64,000 nt of DNA from Actinomycetospora straminea (GTDB lineage: Bacteria > Actinomycetota > Actinomycetes > Mycobacteriales > Pseudonocardiaceae): contig NZ_JAQZAN010000002.1 of NCBI RefSeq assembly GCF_028737255.1, forward strand, positions 62,001-126,000, written 5' to 3'. Both the position numbers and the translations under genes were made by a program. The notes beneath the pieces were generated by a model. The model saw nothing but the letters and a program-made list of their open reading frames with translations, searched no databases and was not told where the DNA came from. Positions within the stretch are counted from its first letter, which is position 1. Each line of letters begins with the position of its first letter. Below, one piece after another: positions 9,364-17,494 of the stretch.

Positions 9364-9954
9364 TCAGCGCGCGAGCGCCGACCCGACGGAGCGGCCGGAC
9401 AGGGTGAGGACCAGCTCGGCCGCGCCGGCGGTGACGGGCTCGCCCCGGCCGTGCGCCCAGTCGAGGTCGGTGGCCCGCAGTGCGGAGCCCGTGAGGTCGA
9501 CGCCGAACACGGTGCGGTCGCCGGGGGCGACGAGCTGGTCGAGCACGGTCCGCGCGGCCTCGTCGGCGCCGACCCGGCCGAGCCCCAGCGGCACCGTCAC
9601 GTCCAGCCCGTGGATCACGACGTGGGCCAGCGAGCCGGCCATCCCGCCGCCCGGCTGCGCGAAGCCGGCCATCGTCGCGCTGCGCAGGTCGGCGAGCAGG
9701 GCCTCCGGCGGCAGCGCCGTGTCCGCGTCGGCGAGACGGTCGGAGGTGCGGGTGACGTCGTACCCGTCGGCGGCCAGCTCGGCGCCGAAGCGGTCGGCCG
9801 GGTACCGCGCGGCCGTCGTCAGGTGGGCGACGACGTGGGCCACCGACCAGCCCGCGCACAGCGAGGCGGCCGCCCACCGGTCGGGCCCGAGCGGGGCGAG
9901 CGCGTCCGCCAGCGCGGCGAACTCCCCCGCGACGAGCGCGTCGAGCGTGGTCAT
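9364..9954 (-). CDS. Mycothiol-dependent maleylpyruvate isomerase-type (DinB-fold) protein
   Basis: The 196-residue product has the pattern of the actinobacterial TIGR03083 group: an N-terminal helix bundle with LCAGWSVAHVVAHLTTAA and a second histidine region at LAHVVIHGLDV. These histidines form the divalent metal site in the fold. The members are presumed mycothiol-linked thiol transferases or isomerases. The ATG start overlaps the stop of the VOC gene by four bases. Together with AraC and VOC genes this looks like a small detoxification operon. Confidence 0.8.
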   Translation of the reverse strand: MTTLDALVAGEFAALADALAPLGPDRWAAASLCAGWSVAHVVAHLTTAARYPADRFGAELAADGYDVTRTSDRLADADTALPPEALLADLRSATMAGFAQPGGGMAGSLAHVVIHGLDVTVPLGLGRVGADEAARTVLDQLVAPGDRTVFGVDLTGSALRATDLDWAHGRGEPVTAGAAELVLTLSGRSVGSALAR

Positions 9955-10382
9955 GCCGTTCCTCCGTCGTGGCGTGACTGGGTGAGCCGGACCTGGTTGC
10001 CCGACGGGTCGCGGAAGCCGGCGTCGAGGCCGTAGGGCCGGGCCTCGGGCTCCTCGGTGAACTCGACGCCGCGGGCGGTGAGCAGCGCGTGGTCGCGGCG
10101 CACGTCGTCGGTGGCCAGGAAGATCGCCCCGCCGAGGCCCTGGGACGTCACCGTGCGGATCAGGTCGCTCTGCTCGCGGGTCACGACGGGGGGTTCCGGG
10201 ATGGCCATGAGGACGAGCTCGGGCCCGCCCCCGCCCGGCGGCCCCACGGTCAGCCACCGGAACCCGCCGAGCTCGGGGAAGGTCGCGTCGGCGCGCAGCT
10301 CGAACTCGACCTTCTCCGTCCAGAACGCGCACGCGGCCTGCTGGTCGTGCACCCAGACGTTGACGCGGTGGACGGCGATCAC
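9951..10382 (-). CDS. VOC family protein (glyoxalase/bleomycin-resistance fold)
   Basis: At 143 residues, this is a single VOC unit with two beta-alpha-beta-beta-beta modules. Candidate metal ligands are the histidine in HRVNVWV near the N-terminus and the acidic residues before FRDPSGNQVRL at the end. It is translated with the following DinB-fold gene (ATGA overlap) and follows the AraC gene by ten bases. The substrate is unknown; glyoxalase-like or antibiotic-binding roles are both possible. Confidence 0.85.
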   Translation of the reverse strand: MIAVHRVNVWVHDQQAACAFWTEKVEFELRADATFPELGGFRWLTVGPPGGGGPELVLMAIPEPPVVTREQSDLIRTVTSQGLGGAIFLATDDVRRDHALLTARGVEFTEEPEARPYGLDAGFRDPSGNQVRLTQSRHDGGTA

Positions 10383-10392
10383 GCGTCCGAGC

Positions 10393-10836
10393 CTAGGAAG
10401 CGCCCGCCGCCGGGTCCTCTCGAAAGCTCCGGTTCCGGGGACGGCCGTGGAAACGCACGACGCAGCCCGGCACCAGCGCGTGGTCGTGGGCGGGCGGGAA
10501 CGCCGCGCGATAGGCGGTGGGCGTGCGCCCGAGGACCCGCCGGAAGCTGACGGTGAAGCTGCCGACGCTGCTCAGACCCACCTCCGTGCAGATCCGGGCC
10601 ACCGAGTGGTCGGTGTGGCGCAGCAGCCACGCCGCCCGTTCGAGCCGGCGCGTGAGCAGGTAGGCGTGCGGCGTCACCCCGAACGCCGCGGCGAACCGCT
10701 CGCTGAAGTAGGCGGGGCTCAGGCCCGCGGCGCGAGCGAGGTCGGCGACCCCGAGCGGCTCGGCGTAGGACCGGTCGGCGAGGTCCCGCGCGCGCAGCAG
10801 GTGGCGTTCGACCGGGTGGGAGGTCGACGCGGGCAC
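10393..10836 (-). CDS. AraC family transcriptional regulator (DNA-binding domain only)
   Basis: The 147-residue protein is almost entirely the AraC double helix-turn-helix. The first HTH is around LGVADLARAAGLSPAYFSER and the second around ICTEVGLSSVGSFTVSFR, ending in the conserved RRVLGRTPTAYR region. It lacks the N-terminal cupin sensor of classical AraC proteins. The GTG at 10836 is the chosen start; longer in-frame extensions have no family similarity. It probably regulates the VOC-DinB operon beside it, and possibly the divergent peroxiredoxin gene. Confidence 0.85.
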   Translation of the reverse strand: MPASTSHPVERHLLRARDLADRSYAEPLGVADLARAAGLSPAYFSERFAAAFGVTPHAYLLTRRLERAAWLLRHTDHSVARICTEVGLSSVGSFTVSFRRVLGRTPTAYRAAFPPAHDHALVPGCVVRFHGRPRNRSFREDPAAGAS

Positions 10837-10941
10837 GGCGCCATCATCGCGGGCCGGACCGTCCGGCGTCACGGTCGCCGAACCGCCGACGGCCCGGCCG
10901 CGAACGCGCTCGCGGCCGACCCGCCCCTCGGAAGGACACCG

Positions 10942-11403
10942 ATGAAGACCGGAGACCTCGCCCCCGACTTCGAGCTCGCCGACGACACCGGCACCCGCCG
11001 GACGCTCGCGGGGCTCCTGGCCGACGGCCCGGTGGTGCTGTTCTTCTACCCGCTGGCCTCGTCGGGCGGCTGCACGCAGGAGAGCTGCCACTTCCGCGAC
11101 CTCGCCGGGGAGTTCGCGGCCGTCGGCGCCCAGCGGGTCGGCATCAGCGCCGACCCGGTCGAGAAGCAGCGCGCCTTCTCCGAGGCCCACGGCTTCGACT
11201 ACCCGTTGCTGTCCGACCCCGACGGCGAGGTGGCGAAGCAGTTCGACGCCAAGCGGTCGTGGCTGCCGATGCTGCCGATCAAGCGCAGGACGTTCGTCAT
11301 CGACACCGACCGCACCGTCCTGGGCGTCATCGGTGGCGAGATGAAGTTCGACCAGCACGCCGACGACGCGCTCGCGCTGCTGCGGTCGCGCCAGGGCGCC
11401 TGA
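10942..11403 (+). CDS. Peroxiredoxin, Bcp-type
   Basis: The 153-residue thiol peroxidase reduces hydroperoxides. It has the AhpC/TSA fold with FYPLASSGGCTQESCHFRD. The first cysteine is the peroxidatic one and the second, five residues later, is placed like the resolving cysteine of Bcp-type enzymes. The ATG start follows GGAAGGA by five bases. It is divergent from the AraC gene across a 105-base gap and ends seven bases before the convergent DUF1295 stop. Confidence 0.92.
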   Translation: MKTGDLAPDFELADDTGTRRTLAGLLADGPVVLFFYPLASSGGCTQESCHFRDLAGEFAAVGAQRVGISADPVEKQRAFSEAHGFDYPLLSDPDGEVAKQFDAKRSWLPMLPIKRRTFVIDTDRTVLGVIGGEMKFDQHADDALALLRSRQGA

Positions 11404-11409
11404 CGCCCG

Positions 11410-12222
11410 TCAGGTGGCGCGCGCCGCGCGCGTGCCCGGGGGCAACGGCAGGAAGCCGGAGGTGCGCCGCACGTACTCGGCGTACCCCGGCCGTCCCGAC
11501 ATCGAGCGCTCCGTGAGCTCCTTGCCCGTCACCGACACCAGCAGGTAGGTCATCAGCGTCGGCCCGACGGCCGTCACCAGCGCGAGCGGGTGACCGGCGG
11601 CGACCACGAACACGCCCCACCAGACGCAGGTGTCGCCGAAGTAGTTCGGGTGGCGGGTGAAGCGCCAGAGCCCGGTGTCGAGGATGCGGCCCCGGTTCGC
11701 CGGGTCGGCCTTGAACGCCGCGAGCTGCGCGTCGCCGACCGTCTCGAAGACGAACCCGACCAGCCACACGACGACGCCCGCGACCACCACCGGCAGCACC
11801 GTCGCGGGACGCAGCATCGCCGCGAGCACGGGCAGCGCGACGACGAGCATGACGGCCGCCTGGGGCACGTAGACCCGCCGCAGCACCGTCGCCGTCACCG
11901 CGCCGGGCGGGTGGTCGTCGCCGAGCATCGCGGCGTAGCGCGGGTCCTCGCCCCTCTCGTGGTTGCGGCGCCCGATGTAGACCGCGAGGCGCAGCCCCCA
12001 GATCGCGACGAGGGCGAGCACGACCGTCCGCACCAGCACGTCGCCGGTCCCCAGGACGCCGGAGAGCACGAAGGACACCACGGCGACGGCGACGAAGCCG
12101 AGCCCCCAGGTGACGTCGACGACGCTGTGGCGCCCCGTCGCCCGGGCCACCACCAGCGTCACGCCGAACGCCACGAGGACGGTGACCACCGTGCCGGCCA
12201 GCAGGACGCCGGCGGCGATCAC
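11410..12222 (-). CDS. DUF1295 family membrane protein (steroid reductase-like)
   Basis: The 270-residue integral membrane protein has about six hydrophobic segments. Its C-terminal block LDTGLWRFTRHPNYFGD is typical of DUF1295 and of steroid 5-alpha reductase and ICMT-like enzymes. The GTG start overlaps the stop of the upstream cyclopropane-synthase-type gene (GTGA), so the two products are made together. A reductase acting on lipid acyl chains is plausible. In actinobacteria DUF1295 genes often accompany this methyltransferase. Confidence 0.85.
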   Translation of the reverse strand: MIAAGVLLAGTVVTVLVAFGVTLVVARATGRHSVVDVTWGLGFVAVAVVSFVLSGVLGTGDVLVRTVVLALVAIWGLRLAVYIGRRNHERGEDPRYAAMLGDDHPPGAVTATVLRRVYVPQAAVMLVVALPVLAAMLRPATVLPVVVAGVVVWLVGFVFETVGDAQLAAFKADPANRGRILDTGLWRFTRHPNYFGDTCVWWGVFVVAAGHPLALVTAVGPTLMTYLLVSVTGKELTERSMSGRPGYAEYVRRTSGFLPLPPGTRAARAT

Positions 12223-13544
12223 GAGGTCTCCGCGTCGCGGCGGGTGGCCACCGTCCAGTCGTCGCGGGTGGCCGGCATCCTGCTCGTGCCGCGGTCGGTG
12301 GGCCGCACGAGGAGGATCTGGTCGACGCCCATGCGGTTCTCCTCGAACGCCAGCGCGCCGCCTGCGAGGTAGAGCCGCCACATCCGCGCGCCGCGCTCCC
12401 CGACCAGCGCCACGGCCTCGTCGAAGCGCTCCTCCAGCGTGGCGAGCCAGGCGCGGATCGTCGGGACGTAGTGCTCGCGCATCACGTGGACGTCGCGGAC
12501 CTCGAGGCCCGCGCGCTGCAGGAAGGTGAGCGTGTCGCCGACCGGGCGCATGACCATGTCCGGGGTCACGTAGGTCTCGATGAACGCGCCGCCGCCCGGG
12601 GCGTCGGCGCCCCGCGACATCTGCTGCACCAGCGCCCGCCCGCCCGGGCGCAGCGCGCCGTGCAGCGTCGCGGCGAACGTCGGGTAGTGCTCGTCGCCGA
12701 CGTGCTCGCCCATCTCGATCGCGCTGACGGCGTCGAACGGGCCGTCGGCGGCGGTGATCCGCGCGGCGACGTCGCGGTAGTCGAGCAGGTCGACCTGCAC
12801 CTGCCCGGCGAGGCCCTCGGCGCGGATGCGGGCGTTGACCCGGTCACGCTGCTCGCGGGAGATCGTCACCGCGCGGACCTGCACGCCGTGCTCGCGCGCG
12901 GCGTGGACCGCGAGCGATCCCCACCCGCAGCCGATGTCGAGCAGGCGCCGGCCGGGGCCGAGGTCGAGCTTGTGGCAGATCAGCTCGAGCTTGTCGTGCT
13001 GGGCCTGCGCGAGGGTGTGGTCCGGGGAGGTCCAGTAGCCCGACGAGTAGGCCATCGAGTCGTCGAGGAGCAGGGCGTAGAAGTCGTTGCCGGCGTCGTA
13101 GTGGTGGGCGATGACGTCCCGGTCGCGCCGGCGGCTGTGCCGGCGACCCCGGATGCGGATGGCCTCGGGCGGCGGCGCGGGCTTCGGGCCGAGGAGCCCC
13201 AGCCGGGCGGCCGTGACGCCGAGTCCGGGCAGTTCGCGGGCGTGCGGGCGGCGCGCGGCGATGGTCCCCGAGCGCACCAGCGCCCACATCGTCGACAGCC
13301 CCGCGGCGAGGTCGCCGTCGACGTCGAGGTCACCGGAGACGTAGGCGTGCGCCAGCCCCATCTCGCCCGGCTCCCACAGCAGGCGGCGCAGCGCCCGGCG
13401 CGAGCGCAGCACGACCGTCGGCACCCCCGGGCCCGGTCCCGCCCCGGCCTTGCTCCCGTCCCAGGCCCGGATCCGCACCGGCACCGGCCCGTCGAGGAAC
13501 GCCCCGACCGCGCCGACCACCCGCTGTGCTGCCCCTGCACCCAC
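12219..13544 (-). CDS. Cyclopropane-fatty-acyl-phospholipid synthase-type SAM methyltransferase
   Basis: The 441-residue enzyme transfers a methyl group from SAM to the double bond of phospholipid acyl chains. Motif I is LLDIGCGWGSLAVHAA. The family blocks HHYDAGNDFYALLLDDSMAYSS-like, EMGEHVGDEHY and the late EENRMGVDQILL are all present. An N-terminal domain of some 130 residues precedes the methyltransferase fold, as in full-length CFA synthases. The GTG at 13544 has GGAGG eight bases upstream; a longer frame to 13646 lacks one. Product chemistry (cyclopropane, methyl or methylene branch) cannot be settled from sequence. Confidence 0.88.
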   Translation of the reverse strand: MGAGAAQRVVGAVGAFLDGPVPVRIRAWDGSKAGAGPGPGVPTVVLRSRRALRRLLWEPGEMGLAHAYVSGDLDVDGDLAAGLSTMWALVRSGTIAARRPHARELPGLGVTAARLGLLGPKPAPPPEAIRIRGRRHSRRRDRDVIAHHYDAGNDFYALLLDDSMAYSSGYWTSPDHTLAQAQHDKLELICHKLDLGPGRRLLDIGCGWGSLAVHAAREHGVQVRAVTISREQRDRVNARIRAEGLAGQVQVDLLDYRDVAARITAADGPFDAVSAIEMGEHVGDEHYPTFAATLHGALRPGGRALVQQMSRGADAPGGGAFIETYVTPDMVMRPVGDTLTFLQRAGLEVRDVHVMREHYVPTIRAWLATLEERFDEAVALVGERGARMWRLYLAGGALAFEENRMGVDQILLVRPTDRGTSRMPATRDDWTVATRRDAETS

Positions 13545-13695
13545 CCTGATCTCCCTCCGCCGTGTCGATGCGTGATCGGGCGAGGGGGGCCGGGCGGTTC
13601 GGTGCTGGCAGAGGGCGCACGGAGGGCGCTCCGTTCGGGCGTGCACGGAGTGTCGTTCAGGTGATGCGAGTACGGAACGTGCTCGAATTCACTCC

Positions 13696-14382
13696 ATGGT
13701 GGGGGTGGACCTGGGGGTCAATGCTGTCCCGATCGTGGGGGAACCGGTGGCGTACGGGACGGGCTTCATAGCGTTACTGCTCGTCCTGATCTCTCGATAC
13801 ATCATCGGCTACCCCCTCACATTGGCTCACGAGGGTGGACACATGCTCGCCAATCTCTTCCTCCTACGAGGGAACGACGGATGGGAGCTCGAGGAGAACG
13901 CCGAGGCCGGGACGAAGTGGAAGAACGCCGGCGGCTGGATCAGGAAGAACCTCGGGTCCTTCATCGGCTACACCGCACCCCCGTTGCTCGGCCTCGGAGC
14001 AGCGGCACTCATCGCGGCGGGAAACCCCTGGGCCGTTCTCCTCGCGACCATCGTCCTGTGCATCCTGGCCGTCGGCCTGTCCCGGAACGGTCTCGCATTC
14101 ATCGTCCCGGCACTGATCGTCACCGGCCTCACGTGGCTGCTGCTCGCTGGTTCGAGCGCCCTCCAAGCCGCCGTCGCGGTGGGCCTCGCGTGGGTCCTCC
14201 TGTTCGGCGGCCTCCTCCAGACCATTCGGAACCTCAGCGGCAGGACGGGCGACGGCGACGCCTTGTTCAGCAGAACCTGGATCCCGAACGCCATCTGGAA
14301 CCTCATCTGGCTCTTCATCGCCGTCGTCGCCCTCATCGTCGGCGGCCAGCTGCTCCTGCGCCCCGGCTACATGCTCGGCTAG
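13696..14382 (+). CDS. M50-like membrane protein with HEGGH motif
   Basis: The 228-residue protein has a hydrophobic segment followed directly by PLTLAHEGGHMLAN, the HExGH zinc motif of the M50B peptidase-like family. Then come four or five further membrane segments. A second metal ligand motif such as NxxPxxxLDG is not evident, so protease activity is uncertain. The start is unclear: ATG 13696 has no clear ribosome site, while GTG 13747 has a GGGGG stretch just upstream. Third codon positions carry more A and T than in flanking genes, which suggests acquisition or a gene under different selection. Confidence 0.65.
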   Translation: MVGVDLGVNAVPIVGEPVAYGTGFIALLLVLISRYIIGYPLTLAHEGGHMLANLFLLRGNDGWELEENAEAGTKWKNAGGWIRKNLGSFIGYTAPPLLGLGAAALIAAGNPWAVLLATIVLCILAVGLSRNGLAFIVPALIVTGLTWLLLAGSSALQAAVAVGLAWVLLFGGLLQTIRNLSGRTGDGDALFSRTWIPNAIWNLIWLFIAVVALIVGGQLLLRPGYMLG

Positions 14383-14394
14383 GGACATCCACGC

Positions 14395-15267
14395 ATGCGC
14401 GCCCCGGCCCGGCCCGACATGATCCGGGGCATGGCGCGGCAGGACCGACTCCGGCGGATCTCCCAGGCACACGACCGTCGGCGGCCGGGGCGGGCGATCC
14501 GGCTCTGGCGCAAGCTGGCGATCTGGGTGCTCTACCCCCGCACCGACCGCGGCTTCTGGTACGGCTTCGCGATCGACCTGCTGTGGCCGGTGCTCATGGC
14601 CGTGGCCCGCTGGGACTTCCGCGGCGGTGAGCGGGTGCCGACGTCGGGCGGGGCCCTGCTCGCGGTCAACCACCTCTCCCATGTCGACCCGATCGTGCTG
14701 GTGTCGTACGTGGTGGCGCAGGGCCGGGTGCCGCGGTTCCTCGCGATGAAGGAGCTGTGGTCCCAGACGGTGGTCGGCGCGCCGCTGCGCGGGGGTCGGC
14801 ACATCCCGGTCGACCGCTCGGCGTCGGGCATCGAGGCCTATCGCGCGGCGGTGGAGGCGGTGCGTCGCGGCGAGGTGGTCGTCGTCTATCCCGAGGGCGG
14901 GTTCGCCACGCACTCCGACGGCTGGCCCCGCGCCGCCCGCACCGGCATCGCGCGGATGGCCCTGGAGACCGGCGCGCCGGTGATCCCGGTGGCGCAGTGG
15001 GGCTCCAACCACCTGCTGCCCCCGAGCGCGACGCGCCCGACGCTCTGGCCCCGGGCGACGCTGCACGTGCTCGCCGGCTCGCCGGTCGCCCTCGACGACC
15101 TGCGCGAGGGCCGCATCGGGCGTCGCTCGCTGCAGGAGGCGACCGATCGGATCATGGGCCGCATCACCGAGCAGCTCGCGGTGCTGCGGCAGGAGGACCC
15201 GCCGCCGAAGCCCGAGGCGCCGGGCGCGGACGCTGAGCCTCGATCAACGGGGACTTCGGGCGCCTAG
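14395..15267 (+). CDS. 1-acyl-sn-glycerol-3-phosphate acyltransferase (PlsC-type)
   Basis: This phospholipid acyltransferase shows the catalytic HX4D motif in NHLSHVDP and the glycerophosphate-binding block YPEGGFATHSDG. The substrate block ARTGIARMAL and the PVIPVAQWG motif follow. An N-terminal hydrophobic region around residues 40-65 would place it at the membrane. Starts at ATG 14395, 14419 or 14431 are all possible; the first has a GGGA site nine bases upstream. The stop codon TAG is itself the first base triplet of the repeated hairpin element listed next. Confidence 0.88.
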   Translation: MRAPARPDMIRGMARQDRLRRISQAHDRRRPGRAIRLWRKLAIWVLYPRTDRGFWYGFAIDLLWPVLMAVARWDFRGGERVPTSGGALLAVNHLSHVDPIVLVSYVVAQGRVPRFLAMKELWSQTVVGAPLRGGRHIPVDRSASGIEAYRAAVEAVRRGEVVVVYPEGGFATHSDGWPRAARTGIARMALETGAPVIPVAQWGSNHLLPPSATRPTLWPRATLHVLAGSPVALDDLREGRIGRRSLQEATDRIMGRITEQLAVLRQEDPPPKPEAPGADAEPRSTGTSGA

Positions 15268-15292
15268 AAGCAGCGAACAGCGCGTTCGCTGC
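15265..15292. repeat. Stop-codon-linked hairpin repeat, copy 1
   Basis: The element begins with TAGAAGCAGCGAAC, whose TAG is the stop of the acyltransferase gene. It forms a perfect nine-base stem (15270-15278 with 15284-15292) around a five-base loop. Related copies lie at 32273-32325 and 58934-58979. It could end transcription, but it lacks a T-run. Confidence 0.8.
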
Positions 15293-15319
15293 ACACCACC
15301 CGCCCGACCAGGCCACGAA

Positions 15320-15364
15320 CGAACGACGCCCTCGCCGCTCCGGGAGCAGCGAGGGCGTCGTTCG
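15320..15364. terminator. Bidirectional terminator hairpin between the acyltransferase and acs
   Basis: A perfect 16-base stem (15320-15335 with 15349-15364) closes a 13-base loop that can itself pair. It lies between two convergent genes and can serve both. No T-run is present, as is usual in high-GC actinobacteria. Confidence 0.8.
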
Positions 15365-15385
15365 CTCGACGGGGCGGGCGGGCCC

Positions 15386-17323
15386 CTAGTTGTTCATCTG
15401 CTTCTGCATCTCCTCCACGACGGTCGGATCGACGAGCGTGGACGTGTCGCCCAGCTCCTCGCCCTCGGCCAGGTTCTTGAGGAGCCGCCGCATGATCTTC
15501 CCCGACCGCGTCTTCGGCAGGTCGTTGGCGAAGATCACCGACGCCGGACGGGCGAGCTTGCCGATCGACTGGGCGACCTGCTCGCGCAGCGCCTGCTCCA
15601 GCTCCTCGGTGCCCTGCTTGTCGCCCTTGAGCGACACGAAGGCGATGATCGCCTGGCCGGTGTCGTCGTCCTTGCGCGCCGCGACGGCGGCCTCGGCGAC
15701 GTCCTCGTGCTCGACCAGCGCGCTCTCCACCTCGAAGGTCGAGAGACGGTGCCCGGACACGTTGACGACGTCGTCGATGCGGCCCATCAGCTGGATGTCG
15801 CCGTCGGCGTCGTACTTCGCGCCGTCACCGGCGAAGTACGCGTCGGAGTACTTCGACCAGTACGTGTCCTTGAACCGCTCGTCGTCCTTGTAGAGCGTGC
15901 GCATCATGCCCGGCCACGGCTGGGTGAGCACGAGGTTGCCGGTCTGCTCGACGTCGAGCTGGTTGCCCTCGTCGTCGCGGATCTCCGGCCGCACCCCCGG
16001 GAACGGCTGCTGCGCCATGCCCGGCTTGAGGGTGGTGATGCCCGGCAGCGGAGTGATCAGGATGTGACCGGTCTCGGTCTGCCACCACGTGTCCATGATC
16101 GGCGCGTGGCCGCCACCGACGTGGTTGCGGTACCACTCCCAGACGTCGGGGTTGATCGGCTCACCGACGCTGCCCAGGATCTTGATCGACGACAGGTCGT
16201 GGCCCTCGAGGTACTGCTCGCCCGCCTTCATGTGCGACTTGATCGCCGTCGGCGAGGTGTAGAGGATCGTCACCCCGTACTTCTCGATGATCTTCCACCA
16301 GACGTCCTTGTCCGGGTAACCGGGGACGCCCTCGAAGAGCACCGACGTGCACGCGTTGGCCAGCGGGCCGTAGGTGATGTAGCTGTGGCCCGTGATCCAC
16401 CCGATGTCGGCGGCGCACCAGTAGACCGAGTCGTCCTTGACGTCGAAGACCAGGTTGTGGGTGGTCGCGACGCCCAGCAGGTAGCCGGCCGTGGTGTGCA
16501 CGACGCCCTTGGGCTTGCCCGTCGACCCCGAGGTGTAGAGGAGGAACAGCAGGTCCTCGGAGTCCATGGGCTCGCACGGGCAGCTCTCGGGGTCGTCCGA
16601 GACGTTCGCCGTCAGGTCGTCGAGGTAGATGTCGCGGTCGCTCATCGGGATGTCCGCGCCGCTGCGCTTGACGACGACGACCTTCTCGACCGTCGTGGGG
16701 CCGGCGTCCAGGCCCTCGTCGGCATTGGTCTTCTGCGCGCCGGCCTTGCCGCCACGCATCGCCTCGTCCTGGGTGATGAGGACCTTGCACTCGAGGTCGT
16801 TGCACCGCTCGGCCACGGCCTTGCCGCTGAAGCCGCCGAACACGACGGTGTGCGGCGCGCCGAGGCGGGCGCACGCGAGCATCGCGACGACCGCCTCGGG
16901 GATCATCTGCATGTAGATGCCGACCGGTACGCCCTTGCCGACCCCGAGCTCCTTGAGCCCGTTGGCCATCTTCACGACGTCGCGCTGGAGCTGGGAGAAC
17001 GTGATGTCCCGCGCCTCGGGCGAGTCCGGGCCCTCGTCGGGCACCACGTGCAGGGCGACCTTGTCACCCTTGCCGTTCTCGACGTGGCGGTCGACGCAGT
17101 TGTAGCAGGCGTTGAGCTTGCCCCCGACGAACCACTTCGCGTACGGGAGGTTCCACTCGAGGACCTCGTCGTACGGCTCGAACCAGTCGAGGCGCTGCTT
17201 GGCCTGCTCGTCCCAGAACTCCCGGAGGTCCTGCTCCATCATCTCCGGCCGCACGTTCGCCGTCTTCGACAGCTCCGGGTCCGGCGGGTAGGTCTTTCCC
17301 TCGGTGGCCGTCTGCTCCGACAT
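15386..17323 (-). CDS. acs: Acetyl-CoA synthetase, AMP-forming
   Basis: This enzyme activates acetate to acetyl-CoA by way of acetyl-AMP. The 645-residue length is normal for the family. The P-loop-like YTSGSTGKPKG is present, followed by WWQTETG and the C-terminal PKTRSGKIMRR. The lysine of SGK is residue 609, the same number as the acetylation-controlled lysine of Salmonella Acs. The ATG start lies at 17323 after GGGAGGG. The matching acetyltransferase-like and deacetylase genes are 4-9 kb downstream (21541-24234 and 24263-25459), so control by reversible lysine acetylation is likely. Confidence 0.95.
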   Translation of the reverse strand: MSEQTATEGKTYPPDPELSKTANVRPEMMEQDLREFWDEQAKQRLDWFEPYDEVLEWNLPYAKWFVGGKLNACYNCVDRHVENGKGDKVALHVVPDEGPDSPEARDITFSQLQRDVVKMANGLKELGVGKGVPVGIYMQMIPEAVVAMLACARLGAPHTVVFGGFSGKAVAERCNDLECKVLITQDEAMRGGKAGAQKTNADEGLDAGPTTVEKVVVVKRSGADIPMSDRDIYLDDLTANVSDDPESCPCEPMDSEDLLFLLYTSGSTGKPKGVVHTTAGYLLGVATTHNLVFDVKDDSVYWCAADIGWITGHSYITYGPLANACTSVLFEGVPGYPDKDVWWKIIEKYGVTILYTSPTAIKSHMKAGEQYLEGHDLSSIKILGSVGEPINPDVWEWYRNHVGGGHAPIMDTWWQTETGHILITPLPGITTLKPGMAQQPFPGVRPEIRDDEGNQLDVEQTGNLVLTQPWPGMMRTLYKDDERFKDTYWSKYSDAYFAGDGAKYDADGDIQLMGRIDDVVNVSGHRLSTFEVESALVEHEDVAEAAVAARKDDDTGQAIIAFVSLKGDKQGTEELEQALREQVAQSIGKLARPASVIFANDLPKTRSGKIMRRLLKNLAEGEELGDTSTLVDPTVVEEMQKQMNN

Positions 17324-17494
17324 CCGTGTGTGCCCTCCCGGTCGTCGTCCGCACCGCCAGCGCCCGACGACGCGCGGTGCCCCTTGCGGTGTGCGCAGCC
17401 TCACGCACCACCCGTCCCGAGGCAACGGTGCGTTCGGAGGGGTCGGGAGCAGGGCCGCGAAGATCGACTGCGCGTGCAGTGTGACGATCTGCGC

